Part shown: piece by piece, positions 41,586-50,872 of the stretch
Position numbering within the stretch: position 1 is the first letter of the stretch
Layout: each line of letters opens with the position of its first letter
Assembly (NCBI GenBank): GCA_944369075.1
Contig: CALVXK010000005.1
Coordinates: 1 to 64,000 of the forward strand
Length of the DNA stretch: 64,000 bases
DNA from: an uncultured Bacilli bacterium
GTDB taxonomy: Bacteria; Bacillota_I; Bacilli_A; RFN20; CAG-826
Direction of reading: 5' to 3'
The notes under the pieces: generated by a model
Database searches by the model: none
What the model was told of the DNA's origin: nothing
What the model saw: only the letters and a program-made list of their open reading frames with translations
Position numbers and translations under genes: made by a program

Positions 41586-43934
41586 CTAGTTATTTAAAGT
41601 TAGATTTGCTTTCTTATCTCTTGCTTTATTAATAAAGTGGATAGAAACAATTGCTAAAGCAATAACAACTAAAACAATAAACACTGTCCACCACCATGTT
41701 CCAACTAGATAAATGATAGTTCCAGCAATGTAAGATGTAATTAACCAGAAAACGATTGTATTTTTAAGTTTTCCTTTATTTAATTCAGCTTTTGCAGTAG
41801 CCACTGCAGCAAAGCAAGGAATTGTCGTCATATTAAATACTACGAAGGCTAATATACCAGGAATGTTAATATTTGTTGCTTGAATCATCATTGCAACATC
41901 GCTTGCTCCTTCAATATCACTAACTATTCCACCAACTCCAGGAACGCTAGCTACTACTGCTCCTAACATTGCAAAAGTTGCGATAACATTTTCTTTAGCA
42001 ATAAGACCAGTAATAGCACCGACTGCAAATACCCAGCCAAATGTACCAAGTTGCGATCCAAATCCAAGAGGAGTGAATAAAGGTTGAATAATTTTACCAA
42101 TATTAGCAAGAATTGAATCGTTTGTTGTTAAACCTGTTACAAATCCGTCGTCTCCATATTCAATATATTGCCATGATGGAGTAAATGATTGAAGGACCCA
42201 AATAACAAGGTTAGAAACTAAAATGATAGTAAATGCTTTTTTAACGAAATGTTTGCATTTGTCCCAAACATGTAACATTAAAGAAGAAAATTTAGGCCAG
42301 TGATAAGCAGGAAGTTCCATAATAAATGGTGGAGTTTCCCCTCTTAAAGTTGTGCTTCTTAAGACTAATAAAGCAATAATTGCAATAATTATACCTGCTC
42401 CATACATTCCTAAAGTAATTAAATCAGCATTGCCAACTCCAAATAAAGTAACTGTAGCCCCAGCACAAGCTGTTAAAATAGGAAGTTTTGCACTACAAGA
42501 GAAAAATGGAATAACTCTAATTGTAGCTGTTCTTTCTCTATCTGTAGCTAAAGTTCTTGTGTTAGTCATTGCAGGAATAGAACATCCAAATCCCATAATC
42601 ATAGGCATGAATGCTCTACCACTAACACCAAATCTTCTAAATATTCTATCAAGAATAAAGGCAACTCTTGCCATATATCCACTATCTTCTAAAATTGAGA
42701 AGAATAAAAATAGTAATAAAATTTGAGGTAAGAAAGATAAAACCGAGAATATACCAGCTAAAATACCATCACAAATAAGTGCATTAGCCCAAGAAGAAGC
42801 TCCAGCTAGATCTAAACCAATTCCTACTTGTTCAGTAATAAAATCGGTAAATCCTACTAAAATTGTTTGCAATAATACACCAGGGGATTGAATTCCAGTT
42901 CCACTAGAGAATAAAATTCCTTCCCAAGTTGTTCCAGCACCTAAAGTAACGTCAGTATTATTAAATGCTCCCATCGCTTTAAGATAGAATAAATCTTCAC
43001 CAAAAGTTAAATGGAAAACAAAGAACAAAATAACAACAAATATGATTAAACCAAATATTCTATTTGTTAAAACCTTATCGATTCGGTCAGAAATTGTTCC
43101 TTCTTTTACTTTTTTCTTACGTCCTTTTTTATCAACTATATATTCAGGTTCCTGATGTTTTTTAAAAGATATTGAGCACTCTTCTTGAATAAATTTATAT
43201 CTTTCATCAGCAATAATAGCTTCTAAATCATTTCCAAAAGTTTCATCATTAAAGTTAGATTTAAATTCTTCTACTTTTTGATAAATTTTTTCATGATTTT
43301 TTCTTTCTATTGAATCACCTTCAATAAGTTTAATACTATGGAAAAGAGAATTATTTTCTCCTTTTTCTTCATATAAACCTTTAATCTCATTAACTAAATC
43401 GTTTAAATTAGTTTTCTCAAGTAATGTTGTTCCTTTTCTTTTCTTGCTAGCTTCTTCATTTACTACTTGCATTAAACTAGAAAAATCTTTTTCTTTTAAT
43501 GCAGAAACTGGCAGAACTGGTACGCCTAAAGCTTTTGAAAGCTTATTATAATTAATTTCATCTTTATTTTTCTTAACAACATCAATCATATTTAATGCGA
43601 TTACAATAGGTACATCCATTTCTAAAAGTTGTGTTGTTAAATAAAGATTTCTTTCTAAGTTTGTCGCATCAACTACGTTAATTACACAATCTGGTTTCTC
43701 ATCAATAATATAATTTCTTGAGATAACTTCCTCTGGTGTATAAGGAGATAAAGAATAAATTCCAGGTAAATCTATAATTGAAATAGGCTCATATCCTTTT
43801 CTTTTATATTCACCTTCTCTTTTATCAACAGTAACTCCAGGCCAGTTACCAACATGAGCAGAAGACCCAGTTAAAGCATTAAATAATGTAGTTTTTCCCG
43901 AATTAGGATTACCCGCTAAAGCAACTCTAATCAT
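41586..43934 (-). CDS. feoB: Ferrous iron transporter FeoB
   Basis: Full-length (782 aa). The cytoplasmic G domain shows GNPNSGKTT at 8-16, GNWPGVTVDK (switch I region), DLPGIYSL and NMIDV; then a helical GDI-like region and the membrane part with the two Gate regions (FMPMIMGFGCSIPAM near 440; PILTACAGATV-like) and Nramp-like core (ENVIATFAML near 650). It takes up Fe(II) in a nucleotide-dependent way. It follows feoA by two bases. A TTAG/CTAA-type operator pair upstream of the operon implies iron control. Confidence 0.96.
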   Translation of the reverse strand: MIRVALAGNPNSGKTTLFNALTGSSAHVGNWPGVTVDKREGEYKRKGYEPISIIDLPGIYSLSPYTPEEVISRNYIIDEKPDCVINVVDATNLERNLYLTTQLLEMDVPIVIALNMIDVVKKNKDEINYNKLSKALGVPVLPVSALKEKDFSSLMQVVNEEASKKRKGTTLLEKTNLNDLVNEIKGLYEEKGENNSLFHSIKLIEGDSIERKNHEKIYQKVEEFKSNFNDETFGNDLEAIIADERYKFIQEECSISFKKHQEPEYIVDKKGRKKKVKEGTISDRIDKVLTNRIFGLIIFVVILFFVFHLTFGEDLFYLKAMGAFNNTDVTLGAGTTWEGILFSSGTGIQSPGVLLQTILVGFTDFITEQVGIGLDLAGASSWANALICDGILAGIFSVLSFLPQILLLFLFFSILEDSGYMARVAFILDRIFRRFGVSGRAFMPMIMGFGCSIPAMTNTRTLATDRERTATIRVIPFFSCSAKLPILTACAGATVTLFGVGNADLITLGMYGAGIIIAIIALLVLRSTTLRGETPPFIMELPAYHWPKFSSLMLHVWDKCKHFVKKAFTIILVSNLVIWVLQSFTPSWQYIEYGDDGFVTGLTTNDSILANIGKIIQPLFTPLGFGSQLGTFGWVFAVGAITGLIAKENVIATFAMLGAVVASVPGVGGIVSDIEGASDVAMMIQATNINIPGILAFVVFNMTTIPCFAAVATAKAELNKGKLKNTIVFWLITSYIAGTIIYLVGTWWWTVFIVLVVIALAIVSIHFINKARDKKANLTLNN

Positions 43935-43936
43935 AA

Positions 43937-44170
43937 TTAGTCCTCAACTTTCAATGTAACTTGCTTTGCTTCGTTTTTTCTTAAAGTAAGTTCATAATTT
44001 CGAATTGTAATTTCGATAGGATCTCCAAGAGGTGCTTTCTTTACTAGTTTGGCGTTTGCTCCAGGTGTAACACCCATATCAAAAAGTCTTCTTCTAGTAA
44101 CACCTTCACCATTAACCTTGATGATCACTCCTTTTTCGCCAATTTTAAAAGTATCAAGTGTCTTTTCCAT
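43937..44170 (-). CDS. feoA: FeoA (SH3-like ferrous transport accessory protein)
   Basis: A 77-residue SH3-like protein with the typical block GVTRRRLFDMGVTPGANAKLVKKAPLGDPIEI (given in parts: RRLFDMGVTPG, APLGDPIEI). It binds FeoB's cytoplasmic side and is needed for uptake. It starts 18 bases after the other FeoA-like gene and ends two bases before feoB. Confidence 0.93.
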   Translation of the reverse strand: MEKTLDTFKIGEKGVIIKVNGEGVTRRRLFDMGVTPGANAKLVKKAPLGDPIEITIRNYELTLRKNEAKQVTLKVED

Positions 44171-44188
44171 GACTTTAACCCTTTCTTT

Positions 44189-44404
44189 TTAACCTACGAA
44201 AATTTTTCGTGTGACATTTGAATCTAAAGCAAGTCGAAAATCTTTGACCAAAATTATGACATTACCATTACTAGAAGATAGAATTTTTATTCTTGCATTT
44301 ATCGTTAATCCTAAAGATTCAAGATGTTTTTTCACCTCTTCTTCAAGATTAGCAATACGAATAATTTTAAGTTCAACATTTAATGGTGCTATAGCTAAAG
44401 GCAT
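44189..44404 (-). CDS. Second FeoA-like protein
   Basis: A 71-residue FeoA-domain protein: ELKIIRIANLEEEVKKHLES, LGLTINARIKILSSSNGN, and LALDSNVTRKIFV fit the fold, but it is more divergent than the neighbouring FeoA and lacks the GDP block. Two FeoA genes before feoB are common in Firmicutes. GGAGAG precedes the ATG. It is the first gene of the feo operon, downstream of the DtxR-type operator. Confidence 0.85.
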   Translation of the reverse strand: MPLAIAPLNVELKIIRIANLEEEVKKHLESLGLTINARIKILSSSNGNVIILVKDFRLALDSNVTRKIFVG

Positions 44405-44454
44405 AAGTTCTCTCCAAAAGAAAAATCTTCTTTACTTTATCTCAAATAATAAGA

Positions 44455-44472
44455 TGTTAGTTATCACTAACA
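44455..44472. promoter_or_regulatory. DtxR/MntR-type operator of the feo operon
   Basis: TGTTAGT-TATC-ACTAACA, a perfect 7-bp inverted repeat, 51 bases upstream of the first feo gene. It resembles iron-regulator boxes (TTAGG..CCTAA type), and the DtxR-like gene is the next one upstream. Confidence 0.7.
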
Positions 44473-44514
44473 ACTAATATTTAACACCTTCGATTTGAGT
44501 TTGTAAAGAAGAAA

Positions 44515-44531
44515 GTTAGTTTAGCCTAACA
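44515..44531. promoter_or_regulatory. Second DtxR-type box
   Basis: GTTAGTTTAGCCTAAC resembles the DtxR consensus TTAGGTTAGCCTAACC. It lies between the regulator's stop and the feo operator. Confidence 0.6.
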
Positions 44532-44540
44532 AAAATATTT

Positions 44541-44906
44541 CTACTTAATATATTCTTTAATTTTTTCTAATGTTTCATCACTTATAACGTGCTCGATCTT
44601 ACAAGCATCTTCTTCAGCGACTTTTTCATTAACACCAATGGATACTAAAAATTTAGTTAAAGTTAAATGACGGTCAAATATTGCTTTAGCATAAGTTTCA
44701 CCTTCTTTAGTAAGAGCTAAAGATTCGTCGTCATTTACAATAATATATCCTTTATTTTTTAAGTTTTGGATAGCTCTAGAAACACTGGCTCTTGAAAAAT
44801 TCATAGCGTTAGAAATATCAATAGCATGTACATTTTCTTTATGTTCTTTAAGTCTAAGAATAGTTTCAAGATACATCTCTTCACTTTCATTATAAAATTT
44901 TGCCAT
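44541..44906 (-). CDS. DtxR/MntR-family metal-dependent regulator
   Basis: The 121-residue protein has the winged helix (SEEMYLETILRLKEHKENVH, SNAMNFSRASVSRAIQNLKN, GYIIVNDDESLALTKEG) and the short metal-binding/dimer domain (RHLTLTKFLVSIGVNEKVAE, ACKIEHVISDETLEKI). It lacks the SH3 domain, as MntR does. Metal ligands are likely the Cys/Glu/His in ACKIEHVIS. Adjacent to feo and its operators, it most likely represses iron uptake when Fe(II) is abundant. AAGGAG precedes the ATG. Confidence 0.9.
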   Translation of the reverse strand: MAKFYNESEEMYLETILRLKEHKENVHAIDISNAMNFSRASVSRAIQNLKNKGYIIVNDDESLALTKEGETYAKAIFDRHLTLTKFLVSIGVNEKVAEEDACKIEHVISDETLEKIKEYIK

Positions 44907-44995
44907 ACAATACTCCTTATTTAGCGTATTTGTTAGATATAAATAACTAGATTATTATATCGATATAAATTTATTTTTAAAAGGATAATACTTCT

Positions 44996-45796
44996 TTATT
45001 TTAGACGATATTGATTTAAGTTTTCTTTATCATCTTTACTTACTCTAAAAGAATCTTTTATTTTAGAGATAGTTTTATTAGTTATAAATTTATTAAATCT
45101 TCTTTCTTTTAATAAATTTATAACTAATTCTTTATCATAGATATAAAAATAAGAAAGTAACCAAGCTACCATCATTCCTAAATAGTAAGATGAAGGAAAA
45201 GAAGTCGAAATAGTTTGAAATACATCGTCAATTATATATGAGATAATATAGTTTTTATTATTTAAAAATAATTCTTTAAGTTTAGGAAAAAGCAAATTTA
45301 ACCCAGTTCTAACATAGATATCGAAGTTACTTATTTCATTTGATTTGCCTAAATATGAAATGAAATAAGGTATTAGATCATAAAGATATTTATTAGTATC
45401 TATTTTATTTATCTTTTTAAGTTTAACACTATCACTAATTGCCCAAGAATCAGCATTTTTAAGCATTTTAGTTAAATAAAACTTAATTTTTTCTATATCA
45501 CTAAAATAAGAACAAACAACTTTAGAGTAAATTTGTTTTTCTTCAAATATAGTTAAAGGAGAATTATCTAAGAAATAATACATATTTTCTTCATTATTTT
45601 TTGAATCAAGTAAAATTTCTTTACTAATATCATTAATTTTAGAAAAATAATAACCTAAAACTTCTAACTTGGTATTTAAAATATTTCTTTGATAAATAAT
45701 ACGATTTTCATCGCCTTTAAAACTTAGTAAATATGATTCATAATTTCTTTTATAGTCTTTATCTTTTTTAATATCTAAATATGATTTAATTTCCAT
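44996..45796 (-). CDS. AlkD-like DNA alkylation repair protein in the Wadjet operon
   Basis: The 266-residue product matches the AlkD/AlkC HEAT-repeat family: YQRNILNTKLEVLGYY near 36, SWAISDSV near 120, NFDIYVRTGLNLLFPKL near 160, and YYLGMMVAWLLSYFYIYDKE near 205, FITNKTISKIKDSFRVSKDD near 235. The W-x-x-x-D in SWAISD and Trp in VAWLLS correspond by position to the Trp109/Asp113/Trp187 set of Bacillus cereus AlkD, so base excision of alkylated bases is possible. The ATG at 45796 lies two bases after jetD's TGA (a GTG at 45805 would overlap), so it belongs to the Wadjet operon. This linkage is not part of the standard JetABCD set. Confidence 0.78.
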   Translation of the reverse strand: MEIKSYLDIKKDKDYKRNYESYLLSFKGDENRIIYQRNILNTKLEVLGYYFSKINDISKEILLDSKNNEENMYYFLDNSPLTIFEEKQIYSKVVCSYFSDIEKIKFYLTKMLKNADSWAISDSVKLKKINKIDTNKYLYDLIPYFISYLGKSNEISNFDIYVRTGLNLLFPKLKELFLNNKNYIISYIIDDVFQTISTSFPSSYYLGMMVAWLLSYFYIYDKELVINLLKERRFNKFITNKTISKIKDSFRVSKDDKENLNQYRLK

Positions 45797-45798
45797 AA

Positions 45799-47067
45799 TC
45801 ACCACTCATCCATAATAACTTCTTGTTCTAATTTTTTATTTGTTTCAAGCATAGCTAATATTAATTTTGAAAACACTTGATATTCTTTTTCACTTTTTAT
45901 TTTTGATAAAAGCTTTAAATCTTTTTCATTTAATTCTTTCGAATATTTTAGATACTTTCTAAATATTTCTTCATTCATTAAATAATGAATAAACTTAATA
46001 CCAGTTTTAGTTTCTAAATTTACAAAAATTTCTAGACCAAAAGGATCTAAGTCTCCAAAATGATAAAATTCTTTAACCTTATTTGATTTTTTAATTTTTC
46101 TTAATAACACATTAATTTGATTAGAATGAAATCCGCCTAAAAATATTAATATAAAGTCATTAAATTCTTTTAAAGATGATAAATAGTTAAAAGTTGTTAA
46201 ATTTTCAATCGTTAGAAGCTTATATTTACTTACTTTTGTTATTTTTAATGTTTCAATTTGGTTTTTTAATAAAGAAATAGGGGAAGATAGTTTATCTAAA
46301 TTAATTTTGATTTTATCAATTTTTAAAGTTAATCCGTTTTTAATTAAAACATACTTTGAATTTTTATAAATGTTGAAATATTCATAAAATTCTTCTTCAT
46401 TAACTTCTTTAATTCCTTCATCATTAAAATTAATAAAAATACGGATAAAGAAAGAAATATTATTTTCTAAAAATTTAGAATCATTAAATATTTTTTGAGA
46501 TAAAGTTCTTAAAGGTAAAAAATTATCTTTATTTTTTAAATCATATAAAAATTCGAATAAATTAGAAGTTAATTTTATGTTTTTAACATTCATTTCTTTA
46601 TTTAATAAAAGCATTGTTAATGATTCATTGTTCTTAAGCTTTGAAGCAATAACATCTAAATATTTCTTAACAAAGCTAGTTTTATAGTTAGAATCTTTAA
46701 GAAAGTTAGCAAAATCTTCTTTAAAAGAAAATATTTCTTTATATTTAAAATTATAAGGATGTTCTAAAAGAATGTCGTTAAGTTTAGAAACATTCAAAAT
46801 GATCTTATCAAAAAACGATAAGTTAACGTTTCTTAGTTTAAACTTTAAACTAATAAAATTTTTATCGAGAAGTTCTTTTAATATAATTTCTAAATAATCA
46901 CGATAATTATCAACAAAATTACCATGTTTATTTATTTTATTAGCTGTTAAAGAAATTTCTTTTGTTAAATCCAAAGAATTTAACTTAATAATTTCATTAT
47001 CATAAAGAGAAAGTAAAGAATCTAAAATATAATTTTTAACGTATTTTAAAGTTTCTTTTTCATTCAT
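45799..47067 (-). CDS. jetD: Wadjet component JetD (Toprim nuclease)
   Basis: The 422-residue protein carries a C-terminal Toprim domain with the metal-binding DxD in YHFGDLDPFGLEIF at about 335-348, typical of JetD, the nuclease subunit that cuts plasmid DNA after loop extrusion. The long N-terminal part is helical and unremarkable. It begins four bases after jetC's stop and ends in TGA two bases before the AlkD-like ATG. Length and gene order agree with type I Wadjet. Confidence 0.88.
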   Translation of the reverse strand: MNEKETLKYVKNYILDSLLSLYDNEIIKLNSLDLTKEISLTANKINKHGNFVDNYRDYLEIILKELLDKNFISLKFKLRNVNLSFFDKIILNVSKLNDILLEHPYNFKYKEIFSFKEDFANFLKDSNYKTSFVKKYLDVIASKLKNNESLTMLLLNKEMNVKNIKLTSNLFEFLYDLKNKDNFLPLRTLSQKIFNDSKFLENNISFFIRIFINFNDEGIKEVNEEEFYEYFNIYKNSKYVLIKNGLTLKIDKIKINLDKLSSPISLLKNQIETLKITKVSKYKLLTIENLTTFNYLSSLKEFNDFILIFLGGFHSNQINVLLRKIKKSNKVKEFYHFGDLDPFGLEIFVNLETKTGIKFIHYLMNEEIFRKYLKYSKELNEKDLKLLSKIKSEKEYQVFSKLILAMLETNKKLEQEVIMDEW

Positions 47068-47070
47068 AGC

Positions 47071-50000
47071 TTAAAAATTAAATTCGTTTAAATATTGAAC
47101 AGCAATATATTTATCTTTTACTAAATTTAAGGCAATAACATCATCAACTTCGTCTAAAAGAGAAGTAACATTTGATGGTGGAACGACTATAAAAATATTT
47201 AAATCTAGCTCTTTATAAAATTTAAGTAATGTTTCAATTCTACCTGGATCCATGTTATTAAATGCTTCATCAAAAAGTATTGGACATAAAGAATCGTCCT
47301 TTCTAATAATTGAATTTAAGAAACATGCAGCAATAATAATATAGAATGGGTTTTGTATTTCACCACCACTTCTTTCTCTACTTACCTTAGAAAAATAAGT
47401 AATTGAAGGAGAAATAGCACTCGAAATCTTAATATCATAAGACATAAAATTACGATAATCGCAATATTCATTAATTTTTTTCAAAGCATCATTATTAGGC
47501 GATTCTTGAGAAATTAAATCAAAAACTTTTTCTAATGTATCTCTATTTTTTGTAGATAAAGAATTATAGAAAACTGAGAAGTTTCCTTCATAATTTTGAT
47601 TACTTTCAACAATTTCATAAATGTTTTGGAAAGTTTCATCTTTAGAATTAGCTTTTGAAACTTCAATACGATAAATTTCTTTCTTTAAACCAAAGATTAA
47701 TGAAGAAAGTTTACGGTTAATTTCACTTATATCTCTTTTTTTATTATCAATTTTCGTTGCAAGTGAATTAATATATTTCTCTTTATAAAGTTCGTAGGCT
47801 TCTTCTCTAGCCTCTTCACATTTAACTTTGAATTCATTTAAATCATTATTTTCATAATTTCTAAGTAATTCAAGGTATGGAGAAAAATTACTAACATCAG
47901 GATTTTCTTCGTAATTAAATTCCTTGTTGTACTCTTTCATTCCGCTTTCAATTTCATATCGAGAATTTCTAATGTTTTGATCTAATTTGCTTCTATCTAA
48001 ATCTTCTTTTAGCATCGAATCAATTTTTGCTTTATATAAGGAATCTTCAAAATATTCTTTAAGTTTTGACTTATCTTGAGATATTAAATTATTTAACTCT
48101 TCTATTATCGTTCCTGATTTTCCTAAATCAGAATTAATTTTTGCTAAATTAGTTTCAATATTATCAATTTCTTTCTCAGCTTCAGATTTAATTCTTCTTT
48201 TTTCGTCAATATCAGTTGATAGAGTCGATAAATCACTCTCTTTTAATTTATTAATTTCTTTTTTAGTTGATTCAATATCGTTTACTAAATTATTTTCTAA
48301 AGTAAAATAATCTTCATCGAAACTAAAGACAAACTTCGAATTCAATGTTCTTAAAATATTCCTTGAAAAATCGAAATTATTTCTTTCAACTTTTAACTCA
48401 CTTAAATCTTTACTTAAATCAGAAATTTCTTCTTTAACTTCCTTTAGCCTATCTAATATTGCTTTTTTACCAATATAATAACGAGTATAAAGTCGAGGAT
48501 TAACTTTATTTAAACGACCTTTTTTATATATAAAAGCATCACTTGTTGTTTCGTTTTTTGAAAAATCAAATTCTTTGTCGTTTAAAAATACATCTCCTAA
48601 AAGATAATCAACATATTTTCTCGCATAAGAATTACTTGTAGAAATTACTGAAGCTAAAGAAGCAGGGTCTTTTTGCTTATCTTTTATAGCTGAAATATTA
48701 ACTAAACTAACGCTAGGATAATTTTCTCGATTATCTCTTAAAATTTCATAGCATTCTTTAAAATAAAGTGGTGGAACAATCAAATCGAAACGACGATTAT
48801 TTAAGTTTCCTTCAATAGCATCACGATAACTTTCATCGTTAATCTCGATTAATTCGCATAAAGGCAAACATGTAAATCCGCTTTTTGATGATAATTTTTC
48901 ATTTAATAAATCTCTAAAGGAAGAAATTTCATAAGAATAAGTCATTTTTTCATTATTTAATCTATTAGCTTCCTTTTTTAGCAAATCGAGTTCATTTTCT
49001 TTGCCTTTAATTTCTTCATCTAAATCATTATATTCCTTATCTAAATAAGAGTAATTTTCTACTAATTTCGATTTGATTTCGCTTAAAGCACTACTAACAC
49101 CTTTAAAAGAAAAACTCATATAAGAAGATTTTAAAAGTGAATAATCGATTAAAGTTTTATCGAGTAAAGTATCAACTTTATCAAAAGATGAAGTTAAATC
49201 TAAATAGAAAGAATTAAAATTACTTAAAATGTTTCTAATTTTATTAAGTTCTACTTCTTTATTTTCATTCTTCTTCTCAAGATCTTTAATTTCTTTATAT
49301 GTTTCACTATTTTCAAGTTTTAAAATAGTTTCAGCAAGTTCTTTAACTTTATTACTTATATCAAGTTTTTTAAAATTTTCAGATTTTTTTGAAGCATTTA
49401 GTTCATTAAACTTCTCATTTTCTTTATTTAATTTATCTAAATTTAAATTATATTCTTTTAATGTATCAACAATATCTAAATCTTTTATTTTTTCCTCATT
49501 CTCTTTATATAATTGATAGTTATTTTCAATATCTTTTAAAGCTAAAATCTTTTTGTTACAAGCTTCAACTTTTAACTTAAGTTCTTGATAAGTTCTAGCT
49601 TTATTTTTCAAGGAATCAAGATCTATTTTTTCTTCTTCCATTAAAAAAGAATAAATAAAATCATCAATATTATCGATTGGTTCAAATCCCATTGATTTAT
49701 TAATTAAATTTGAATAATTCTTTTTTAAATAAAAATCATTAGTCACTATTTTATCGTAAATTTCTTGCTTATTTCCTTTAATTTCGTCTACTCTAAAATC
49801 ATGTTCTTCATAGACCTCTTTAAGTTCATCAAAGTTTAGTATTTTTCCACTATCTAAAGAATAAGCTCCTTCAATTAATGGCGCATTTTTTACGCGATAG
49901 AATGTTTCTTTTAAGTTATTTAAAGAAGTTAGTTCAAAAACTACACCTAAAACACTTGTTTTTAATGTTTTATCGTTGACTATTTCGATTGCAATATGAC

Positions 50001-50271
50001 TTAAAATATCTCCTTCTCTTAAATTAGAGTTTTCTTCACTTCCGATTTTTCCTCTAATATAAGATTTAACACTTCTTGAAGATTTTTTATTTGCTGCACT
50101 ATTAAATGAATAATCATTTCCTCCTAAAAGAAGATATTCAAGTGCATCTAAAAGAGAAGTCTTACCAACACCATTTTGTCCAGTAATAACGACGATATTA
50201 TTTTTAAAAACAATCTCTTGATCAACAAATGATTGCCAGTTAATGAGTCTTAATTTACTAATTCGTTTCAT
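47071..50271 (-). CDS. jetC: Wadjet component JetC (SMC-like ATPase)
   Basis: A 1066-residue SMC/MukB-like ATPase. Walker A is ITGQNGVGKTSLLDALEYL near 29-47, the signature is ERSGGEIQNPFY near 965, and Walker B is CPILFDEAFNNMD near 1000. Between them lie two long coiled coils around a hinge-like region (about 480-590). JetC dimers extrude DNA loops. Its start overlaps jetB by 14 bases and jetD follows by three bases. All catalytic motifs are intact, so the system is likely functional. Confidence 0.93.
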   Translation of the reverse strand: MKRISKLRLINWQSFVDQEIVFKNNIVVITGQNGVGKTSLLDALEYLLLGGNDYSFNSAANKKSSRSVKSYIRGKIGSEENSNLREGDILSHIAIEIVNDKTLKTSVLGVVFELTSLNNLKETFYRVKNAPLIEGAYSLDSGKILNFDELKEVYEEHDFRVDEIKGNKQEIYDKIVTNDFYLKKNYSNLINKSMGFEPIDNIDDFIYSFLMEEEKIDLDSLKNKARTYQELKLKVEACNKKILALKDIENNYQLYKENEEKIKDLDIVDTLKEYNLNLDKLNKENEKFNELNASKKSENFKKLDISNKVKELAETILKLENSETYKEIKDLEKKNENKEVELNKIRNILSNFNSFYLDLTSSFDKVDTLLDKTLIDYSLLKSSYMSFSFKGVSSALSEIKSKLVENYSYLDKEYNDLDEEIKGKENELDLLKKEANRLNNEKMTYSYEISSFRDLLNEKLSSKSGFTCLPLCELIEINDESYRDAIEGNLNNRRFDLIVPPLYFKECYEILRDNRENYPSVSLVNISAIKDKQKDPASLASVISTSNSYARKYVDYLLGDVFLNDKEFDFSKNETTSDAFIYKKGRLNKVNPRLYTRYYIGKKAILDRLKEVKEEISDLSKDLSELKVERNNFDFSRNILRTLNSKFVFSFDEDYFTLENNLVNDIESTKKEINKLKESDLSTLSTDIDEKRRIKSEAEKEIDNIETNLAKINSDLGKSGTIIEELNNLISQDKSKLKEYFEDSLYKAKIDSMLKEDLDRSKLDQNIRNSRYEIESGMKEYNKEFNYEENPDVSNFSPYLELLRNYENNDLNEFKVKCEEAREEAYELYKEKYINSLATKIDNKKRDISEINRKLSSLIFGLKKEIYRIEVSKANSKDETFQNIYEIVESNQNYEGNFSVFYNSLSTKNRDTLEKVFDLISQESPNNDALKKINEYCDYRNFMSYDIKISSAISPSITYFSKVSRERSGGEIQNPFYIIIAACFLNSIIRKDDSLCPILFDEAFNNMDPGRIETLLKFYKELDLNIFIVVPPSNVTSLLDEVDDVIALNLVKDKYIAVQYLNEFNF

Positions 50272-50872
50272 CGTTAAACTCCTTAAATTCCTTAAAAGTT
50301 GCTATTAATTCGTTGATATCTTTAATATCAACTAAGTAATTAATAGTTTGATATAATTCAATTTTTATTTCGCCATTTTCATCTATTTTATAATTTAAAC
50401 ATTTATATTCTTCTAAAGAATCAAGGCTATCTCTAATTTGAGATAACTTTAATTCATTACGATATATTTGATAATTTCTAATAAAATCGTTAATTTCATT
50501 AATAGAAACAACAATATTATTTGAAGTTATATCTTTAGCATTTTTAATTTTATCTAAATATAAATATTTTAAAATTAACAAAATAACAGTATCTCTTTTA
50601 TTTAATTTAACATTCGATGTTTCGTTAATATTATTTACAGCAATAATTCCATTATCTTTATCAATTACTAATTTTTTATTAATAATTGATAAATATGCAT
50701 CAATCATTGAAGAATTTTCTCTAGAAATAGCAAAGTAATAGTCATCATAATCTTCTTTTACATCGCGAATTAAATAAGATTCACTTAATAATCTAAGAGT
50801 AATTCTTGAAAAATTCTTTTTATCTGTTGGATTAAGTTCGTTATATTTATTAATAAAATCAGTTAGTTCCAT
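50258..50872 (-). CDS. jetB: Wadjet component JetB (kleisin-side subunit)
   Basis: The 204-residue protein is a winged-helix (MukE-like, DUF4194) subunit: FSRITLRLLSESYLIRDVKE near 20, a middle LNKRDTVILLILKYLYLDKI near 97, and IRDSLDSLEEYKCLNYKID near 145 fit JetB. It bridges JetA and JetC. Both ends overlap its neighbours by 14 bases. Its identity depends partly on position between JetA and JetC. Confidence 0.83.
   Translation of the reverse strand: MELTDFINKYNELNPTDKKNFSRITLRLLSESYLIRDVKEDYDDYYFAISRENSSMIDAYLSIINKKLVIDKDNGIIAVNNINETSNVKLNKRDTVILLILKYLYLDKIKNAKDITSNNIVVSINEINDFIRNYQIYRNELKLSQIRDSLDSLEEYKCLNYKIDENGEIKIELYQTINYLVDIKDINELIATFKEFKEFNDETN

Noticed and set aside
44211-44477. 88-codon plus-strand frame
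   Set aside because: Antisense to the first FeoA-like gene and across the operator.
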